A DNA stretch of 10,269 bases from an uncultured bacterium (GTDB taxonomy: Bacteria > Methylomirabilota > Methylomirabilia > Rokubacteriales > CSP1-6): positions 1-10,269 of the forward strand of contig CAMLFJ010000065.1 of NCBI GenBank assembly GCA_946479205.1, read 5' to 3'. The notes below the pieces were generated by a model. The model searched no databases. It was not told the origin of the DNA and worked only from the letters and a program-made list of their open reading frames with translations. A program made the position numbers and the translations under genes. How positions within the stretch are numbered: the first letter of the stretch is position 1; the number at the start of each line of letters is the position of its first letter. Shown here piece after piece: positions 6,537 through 10,269 of this stretch.

Positions 6537-7060
6537 CCGCGGGTCAGGCGCGCCACGATCTCGTCGAAGGCTTTATCGGCCAGGGCGCGCACCTCGTCGC
6601 GGGTCAGCGGCTGGATCGGGTGCGCGACCATGATGGTCTGGAACGCGCTCGCTCCGAGCGCGTCGGCCTGGGCGCGCGCCGCCCGCTTGAACTCGGTCGA
6701 GATGATCGTCGCGGTGGGAACCCCCTGATCCTCGAAAAACACGCTGTCGTGCACACTGCACGTGGTGCAGGACCCTCAGTCGGCGAGGGCCTCGATCACC
6801 GCGTCGCTGTTCTTCAGGATCTCCTGCCGGAGGTCCTCCGGGGCGGGGCGCGCGAACGTGGGCTTCTTCTTCCGCACGATGGCCTTCGGGTGGAAGCGCT
6901 CGTGGAGCAATTCCTCGACGCGGTCGAGCAGGTGGTTGCCCTTGGCCTTCGAGATGTCGAGCAGGGTGATGGTCTTGCCGTCGAAGCTCTCGAGCCGCCG
7001 CGCGGTCCGGCGCGGCACCGCCACCGAGTCGGTCGGGTCCAGGAACTCGTCGTCGCTCAT
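6533..7060 (-). CDS. UGSC-family selenoprotein (in-frame TGA read as selenocysteine)
   Basis: 175 residues if the TGA at 6778-6776 is read as selenocysteine at position 95. Without recoding it splits into a 94-residue ORF ending EALAD and a separate 73-residue ORF. Read through, the junction is EALAD-Sec-GSCTTCSVHDSVFFEDQG, which matches the UGSC family, whose members carry either Sec or Cys at this point. Sec95-x2-C98 and C98-x2-C101 form a redox-type motif. The part before it (DGKTITLLDISKAKGNHLLD, residues 28-47) and the part after (GVPTATIISTEF, then VAHPIQPLTRDEV) both fit the family, so both sides of the TGA are under protein-coding constraint. The ATG overlaps the upstream stop (ATGA) and has a strong AGGAGG site. 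The TGA stop at 6535-6533 overlaps the next GTG. The reaction is unknown; a thiol/selenol redox role is inferred. Alternatives are a Cys-to-TGA mutation or a sequencing error, but the family's namesake residue sits exactly here. Confidence 0.88.
6746..6773 (-). promoter_or_regulatory. Candidate bacterial SECIS hairpin after the Sec codon
   Basis: The RNA from 3 to 30 bases after the UGA can fold as GUC/GAC, one C-C mismatch, then UGCAC/GUGCA around a 10-base loop. Two exclusive alternatives exist. One is CUGCAC/GUGCAG with a 3-base loop at bases 6-20 after UGA. The other is a 6-bp stem at bases 14-28 with loop GUG, whose loop lies 20-22 bases after UGA, inside the usual bacterial spacing. Bacterial SECIS elements lie within the coding region just downstream of UGA and bind SelB. 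Which fold is real cannot be decided by eye. Confidence 0.45.
6776..6778 (-). other. Selenocysteine codon (in-frame TGA)
   Basis: TGA between GAC (Asp94) and GGG (Gly96) in the UGSC gene. It is the first residue of the Sec-Gly-Ser-Cys motif. Use as Sec needs SelA, SelB, SelC (tRNA-Sec) and SelD elsewhere in the genome, none of which is in this window. Confidence 0.85.
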
Positions 7061-8109
7061 GGGGCCTCCTCGGGCATCTGGATCTTCCTCCAGATCATGC
7101 GCGAGCTCTTGGGAAAGGTCCAGCCCGGAATCACCGCCGAGAAGCGCCCGGCGGTGCCTCCCGCCACCACGAACTTGAGGTTGCCCGGCTCACGGAACTT
7201 GGCGATCAAGGTCTCGTCGCGCTCCGGGTGCGGGAACTTGGCGAGCACGTGCGCGGGCAGCCCCTCGCCCCCGTCCACCCCCGGGATCAGCGCCCGCACC
7301 GGCTTGCGCAGGCGGTCCCACAGGAACTCGCGCATCTCGGCCTTGCCCCAGCCGGAGTCCGCGATGGTGCGCGCGTGCTCGGGAGAGAGGACCACGAGGG
7401 TGTCGCCGTGGTGCGTGGACTTGTGGTGCGAGATGACCTCGAGGGACTTGCCGATCGTGATCAGGAGGTCCGGGGCGGTGCGGCTCATGTGATCGTACAC
7501 GCCGTGGGGCGCTTCCCCCGCGAAGGCCGCGATCACGCTCTCGCCCGGGGCGAAGCCGTGCTCGACCGCGAGCGACTCCCAGGGACTCTCCTCCTCGGCC
7601 TCCCCGATGCAGTACGTGTAGCGGCCCGGGTGCGCCATCGTGGACATGCTGACCACCCCGGGGATCGCCCCGCCGAGGTTGACCGCGATCAGCCGGAGGG
7701 CCCGCCCGATGGTGGCGTTGGCGCGCCAGCCCGGGCCGAAGAGGCCGGCGCCGCAGTTGATGTCGAGGCGCGGGCGCGCGGGCCCGTTGACGATGAAGAG
7801 CGGCGACGGGAAGTTGGTGGTGGCCGAGACTCCGTGGAGGTCGAAGCCCTCGTCGCACATCGCCTCCACGCCCGCGATCACCACCGGCAGGTACTCGGGC
7901 CGGCAGCCCGCCATCACCGCGTTGACCGCGATCTTCTCCACCGTCGCGCGCCCGAAGTTGGGCGGCACCCGGGCGATCACCTCGCCCCCCGCGCGGCCGG
8001 TCGCGGCCACCGCGGCGGCCACCCGATCACGGGTCGGCGGGATCACCGGCAGCCCGTCGGTCACCCCGCGGGCATAGAGGGTCTCGAACGGGTCGGCCGG
8101 GTCAGCCAC
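7057..8109 (-). CDS. UGSC-associated protein of unknown function (350 residues)
   Basis: No enzymatic domain that I can name. It fits a family of hypothetical proteins beginning DPFETLYARGVTDGLPVIPP, with conserved blocks VPPNFGRATVEKIAVNAVMAG (49-69), HGVSATTNFPSPLFIVNGP (92-110), INCGAGLFGPGWRANATIGR (117-136), SPWESLAVEHGFAP (175-188) and a C-terminal VVAGGTAGRFSAVIP (314-328). From memory, members of this family occur beside or fused to UGSC proteins. Cysteines at 69, 85, 119 and 167 and a cluster HHKSTHH (228-234) could serve redox or metal binding. No signal peptide or membrane segment is seen, so it is probably cytoplasmic. The start is GTG at 8109, 12 bases after the DUF3047 stop, with a weak GAGG about 10 bases before it. 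The stop overlaps the UGSC start, so the two proteins are likely made together and may form one enzyme. Confidence 0.82.
   Translation of the reverse strand: MADPADPFETLYARGVTDGLPVIPPTRDRVAAAVAATGRAGGEVIARVPPNFGRATVEKIAVNAVMAGCRPEYLPVVIAGVEAMCDEGFDLHGVSATTNFPSPLFIVNGPARPRLDINCGAGLFGPGWRANATIGRALRLIAVNLGGAIPGVVSMSTMAHPGRYTYCIGEAEEESPWESLAVEHGFAPGESVIAAFAGEAPHGVYDHMSRTAPDLLITIGKSLEVISHHKSTHHGDTLVVLSPEHARTIADSGWGKAEMREFLWDRLRKPVRALIPGVDGGEGLPAHVLAKFPHPERDETLIAKFREPGNLKFVVAGGTAGRFSAVIPGWTFPKSSRMIWRKIQMPEEAP
7065..7070 (-). promoter_or_regulatory. Ribosome binding site AGGAGG for the UGSC selenoprotein gene
   Basis: AGGAGG lies 4 bases before the ATG at 7060, embedded in the last codons of the upstream 350-residue gene. 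It supports the ATG that overlaps that gene's stop as ATGA. Confidence 0.75.
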
Positions 8110-8121
8110 CGGCCGCGCGCC

Positions 8122-8784
8122 TCACGGCTTGCAGACGCGGAAGCCGGCGTAGTCGCCCTGCGCGCTGCTCTTGGTGTCGTCGGAATCGGTGAGCACCGCG
8201 ATGCCGCCCGGCTTGGGAACCTCGCCGTCCCCGAAGTACTTCTGGTAGTCCTCGCGGACGTTGACCCGCTCGTCCACCCAGTGGCCGACCTGGGCGCTGG
8301 ATCGCAGGACCCGTACCTGGGTGTTCCCCGCGCTCGACGTGAGATGCGTGCCCGCGGGCACCACCCGGCTCCAGACGTACTTGAGGCTCTTCACCGACAC
8401 CGCCGAGGTGGGAAAGACCGCGTAGACCGAGACCGCGCTGTCGTTGGTGCCGGACTTCCGCTCGTCGGAGTTGGTGGGGAACTCGATCGGCCGCCACGAC
8501 CAGGCCAGGATGGGATAGGTCTCGAGGTTCCAGGCCACCTCCCGGCCGGCCTGGATGCCGATGCGCCGGGCGATGCCGCGGAGGAACCGCCGGCCGCCTT
8601 CCTCCCGGATGGAGTAGACCGGCCGCCCCGACTCCTTGCGCGGCTTCCACTCCGGGGGAAACTCACCGATCCGGCCCTGGGAGAAATCCTCGAGGGCCAC
8701 GCACTCCCCGGCGGACGCAGCGCCCGGAGCGGCGCCGAGCCAGGAGGCCAGGAGCAGGAGCCCGATCAGCGCCCGCGACGCCAC
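8122..8784 (-). CDS. Secreted DUF3047 family protein
   Basis: 220 residues. The N-terminus MASRALIGLLLLASWLGAAP with AASAG after it looks like a Sec signal peptide cleaved near residue 25, so the protein is probably periplasmic. There is no lipobox. The mature part carries the DUF3047 pattern: LEDFSQGRIGEFPPEWKP near the start, then PILAWSWRPIEFP, a DSAVSVYAVFP strand, SLKYVWSRVVPAG, WVDERVNVREDYQKYFG and IAVLTDSDDTKSSAQGDYAGF. The function of DUF3047 is unknown. The GTG start at 8784 is the first in frame before the signal peptide; it overlaps the end of the VWA gene by 19 bases and has no clear Shine-Dalgarno. Longer in-frame readings to 9231 merely shadow the VWA gene. The TGA stop is in frame with the next gene's GTG 15 bases on, but the domain is complete, so I take it as a true stop. 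Confidence 0.85.
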   Translation of the reverse strand: MASRALIGLLLLASWLGAAPGAASAGECVALEDFSQGRIGEFPPEWKPRKESGRPVYSIREEGGRRFLRGIARRIGIQAGREVAWNLETYPILAWSWRPIEFPTNSDERKSGTNDSAVSVYAVFPTSAVSVKSLKYVWSRVVPAGTHLTSSAGNTQVRVLRSSAQVGHWVDERVNVREDYQKYFGDGEVPKPGGIAVLTDSDDTKSSAQGDYAGFRVCKP

Positions 8785-10175
8785 CAGGAGTGAACCAGGT
8801 GATCGACGACCTGGACGAGCTGGCCCACCGTGCGGCACTCCTTCACGATGTCGCAGGCCGGCGAGTAGAGCGGCATCACACTGTCCCCGATTCCCCAACC
8901 CCACTGCCCCTCGGGATTCAACCAAATGACGCCCTTCACCCGCTCCCGGATCTGCCGGATGGCCCAGGCCTGCGGGTCGTTGTAGTTGTTGCGCGCGTCG
9001 CCGAGGATCAGCACGGTGGTCTTGCGGTCGAGGCTCTCGAGCTCGGTCTTCACGAAGCGGTTGAACGCGTACCCGAAGTCGGAGCGGCAGTGGTAGTCCA
9101 CCGAGGAGGACTTCAGTGCCCAGTCGATCGCGGTGTCGACCGGGTAGGTGTTGAAGGCCTGGGTGACCTCCGCGATCTCGGACACGAAGACGTAGGAGCG
9201 GACGCGGGAGAAACAGTCCTGCAGGCTCCACACGAGCTGGAGCATGAAGCGGGAGGCGTTGCGCACCGAGTCCGACACGTCGCAGAGCGTGATCAGCTTG
9301 GGCTTCTCGCGGTGGCGCCGCCGGAACCGCACCTCCATCGGGATCCCGCCGTACTGGAGGCTCTGGCGGATCGTCCGCCGCGTGTCGAGCCGCCCCTTCT
9401 CCTCCTGCCGCTGGCGCATCGCGAGGGCGTCCTTGATCTTGCGGGCCAGGCGGGCCACCACCGCCTTCATCTGCGCGACCTCGTCGGCGGAGAGGGCGAA
9501 GAGCGGCTTGTCGGTGAGGACCTCGCGCGTCAGCTTCTCTCCCGCGCGCATGGCCCGGCGCTCCAGCTCGCGCTCCACGTGCTGGCGGATCATGCGGCGG
9601 AAGGCCTCGAGGCGCTGGTCGAGGTAGTTCCGGATGCGCGCGAGCATGCCCGGGTCGAGCCCCTTGGCCTCCAGGAGCTGCATGATGCGGCTGAGATCGC
9701 GCTCGATCGCCTCCCAGTCGAACTTGTCGTAGATCCGGCGGGAGAAGTAGCCGACCTGCAGGAAGTACATCAGCCGCTCGAGGCCGGCGCTCTGGCCCTC
9801 CTGGCGGATGGCCATCTCCATCTCGCTGCCCTCGCCCTGCATCAGGAGCTCGGTGAGCTCGTCCAGCTCCAATCCGCCCTCGGAAGTCAGGCGATCAAGC
9901 ATCTCCTGGATCTTCGGATCCTCCGGGCCCAGCGCCTTCTTGAGGCCTTCCCCGAGCGCCTGCAGGTCGAGGAAGTAGAGGTCGAAGATGCGGTCGAAGG
10001 TGACGAGGTCACGCGACTCCTTGACCAGCGTGGCCGCGAGCGCGCTCTTGAACGTGTCGCGGTCCTCCAGGCCGATCTCGGTCGAGGCGGCGAGGGCGTC
10101 CAGCGCCTCGCTCGGCGAGATTCGCATCTCGGCCCGCCGCAGGTCCCCGATGAACTCCAGGATTCTCTGGTCCAT
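8766..10175 (-). CDS. VWA domain protein, CoxE family
   Basis: 469 residues. The N-terminal two thirds are helical and charged (about 1-275). The von Willebrand A domain follows, with MIDAS residues D299-x-S301-x-S303 in LCDVSDSVRNASRF and D393 in ILGDARNNYND. The usual MIDAS threonine is replaced by serine in RSDFGYAF (364-371). CoxE-type proteins normally pair with a MoxR-type AAA+ ATPase (CoxD) and help mature metalloenzymes such as the Cu/Mo carbon monoxide dehydrogenase, inserting or modifying metal centres. No CoxD or dehydrogenase gene is in this window; a MoxR partner just beyond the right edge would be expected. The ATG at 10175 follows a weak AGG and immediately abuts a TAA in another frame. 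This is the first complete gene of the leftward operon seen here. Confidence 0.9.
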   Translation of the reverse strand: MDQRILEFIGDLRRAEMRISPSEALDALAASTEIGLEDRDTFKSALAATLVKESRDLVTFDRIFDLYFLDLQALGEGLKKALGPEDPKIQEMLDRLTSEGGLELDELTELLMQGEGSEMEMAIRQEGQSAGLERLMYFLQVGYFSRRIYDKFDWEAIERDLSRIMQLLEAKGLDPGMLARIRNYLDQRLEAFRRMIRQHVERELERRAMRAGEKLTREVLTDKPLFALSADEVAQMKAVVARLARKIKDALAMRQRQEEKGRLDTRRTIRQSLQYGGIPMEVRFRRRHREKPKLITLCDVSDSVRNASRFMLQLVWSLQDCFSRVRSYVFVSEIAEVTQAFNTYPVDTAIDWALKSSSVDYHCRSDFGYAFNRFVKTELESLDRKTTVLILGDARNNYNDPQAWAIRQIRERVKGVIWLNPEGQWGWGIGDSVMPLYSPACDIVKECRTVGQLVQVVDHLVHSWWRRGR

Positions 10176-10269
10176 TTATAGCGCCTGAAGGTGGATGAAT
10201 TCGGTCTGGCGGTCTGGCCTCTTCGCGCAAGCGCTCATCGGGGCGTCCGCGCGACCGGGAAGCCATCCG
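10176..10269 (-). other. Region upstream of the VWA gene; possible 3' end of an upstream gene
   Basis: Read leftward, one frame with GC-rich third positions ends at TGA 10237-10235 (last residues DGFPVARTPR). Another stays open to a TAA that directly touches the VWA ATG (last residues EFIHLQAL). Either could be the tail of an upstream gene, perhaps the MoxR ATPase usually paired with CoxE, but the stretch is too short to identify. No convincing promoter is seen. Confidence 0.3.

Noticed and set aside
6533..6754. Separate 73-residue gene beginning at a GTG just after the TGA
   Set aside because: It has no ribosome site of its own, begins in mid-domain after the SCTTC motif, and continues the frame of the upstream ORF; it is the C-terminal half of the selenoprotein.
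8107..8124. A second recoded TGA joining DUF3047 to the 350-residue protein, since the stop is in frame with the next GTG
   Set aside because: Both proteins are complete families by themselves, the flanking residues GARPV carry no motif, and there is no Sec-type context.
8785..9231. N-terminal extension of the DUF3047 protein to 9231
   Set aside because: The extra residues are an antisense-like shadow of the VWA gene in another frame; a clear signal peptide starts at the GTG at 8784.
8790..10181. Plus-strand ORF of 463 residues opposite the VWA gene
   Set aside because: It is antisense to a well-supported CoxE-type gene, is His/Leu/Glu-rich and has no domain pattern.
10176..10200. TATAA-like -10 box just before the VWA start
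   Set aside because: It touches the ATG, so transcription would start inside the gene, and no -35 element is seen at proper spacing.

Overview
This is a very GC-rich bacterial chromosomal window with short intergenic gaps. The gene content (UvrA paralogue, CoxE-type VWA protein, DUF3047, thiolase/DUF35 pair, UGSC selenoprotein) and strong G/C bias at third codon positions fit an uncultured soil or groundwater lineage such as Rokubacteria/Methylomirabilota or a deltaproteobacterium-like group. That placement is inference from overall look, not from a marker gene. There are no rRNA, tRNA, CRISPR or IS features that I can see.

Left part, + strand (1-5779). The window opens inside a UvrA-family excinuclease ATPase, whose stop codon overlaps by 1 base the start of a membrane PAS/HisKA protein that has the phosphoacceptor histidine but no ATPase domain. 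A 7-bp GC hairpin follows directly. The short gap after it holds what looks like a decayed stump of an MFS transporter, then a possible promoter and a good ribosome binding site. These lead a two-gene unit: a thiolase-fold protein lacking the usual thiolase catalytic residues, and a DUF35 zinc-ribbon/OB-fold partner. The pair resembles the Ltp2/ChsH2-DUF35 type of acyl-CoA carbon-carbon bond enzyme.

Right part, - strand (10175 down to 5727). Five genes run leftward with overlaps or a 12-base gap, so they look like one operon: CoxE-type VWA protein, secreted DUF3047 protein, a 350-residue protein of a family of unknown function, a selenoprotein of the UGSC family, and a small multi-pass membrane protein with an internal duplication. 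The last three are joined by ATGA and GTGA overlaps. The last gene converges on, and overlaps by 53 bases, the DUF35 gene.

The main point of interest is at 6533-7060. Ordinary gene calling gives two short genes (94 and 73 residues) separated by an in-frame TGA. Reading through the TGA gives one 175-residue protein with the motif Sec-Gly-Ser-Cys-Thr-Thr-Cys, as expected for the UGSC selenoprotein family. Hairpins that could serve as a bacterial SECIS lie just after the TGA. Together with its coupled neighbours it is a candidate selenium-dependent redox module of unknown function.
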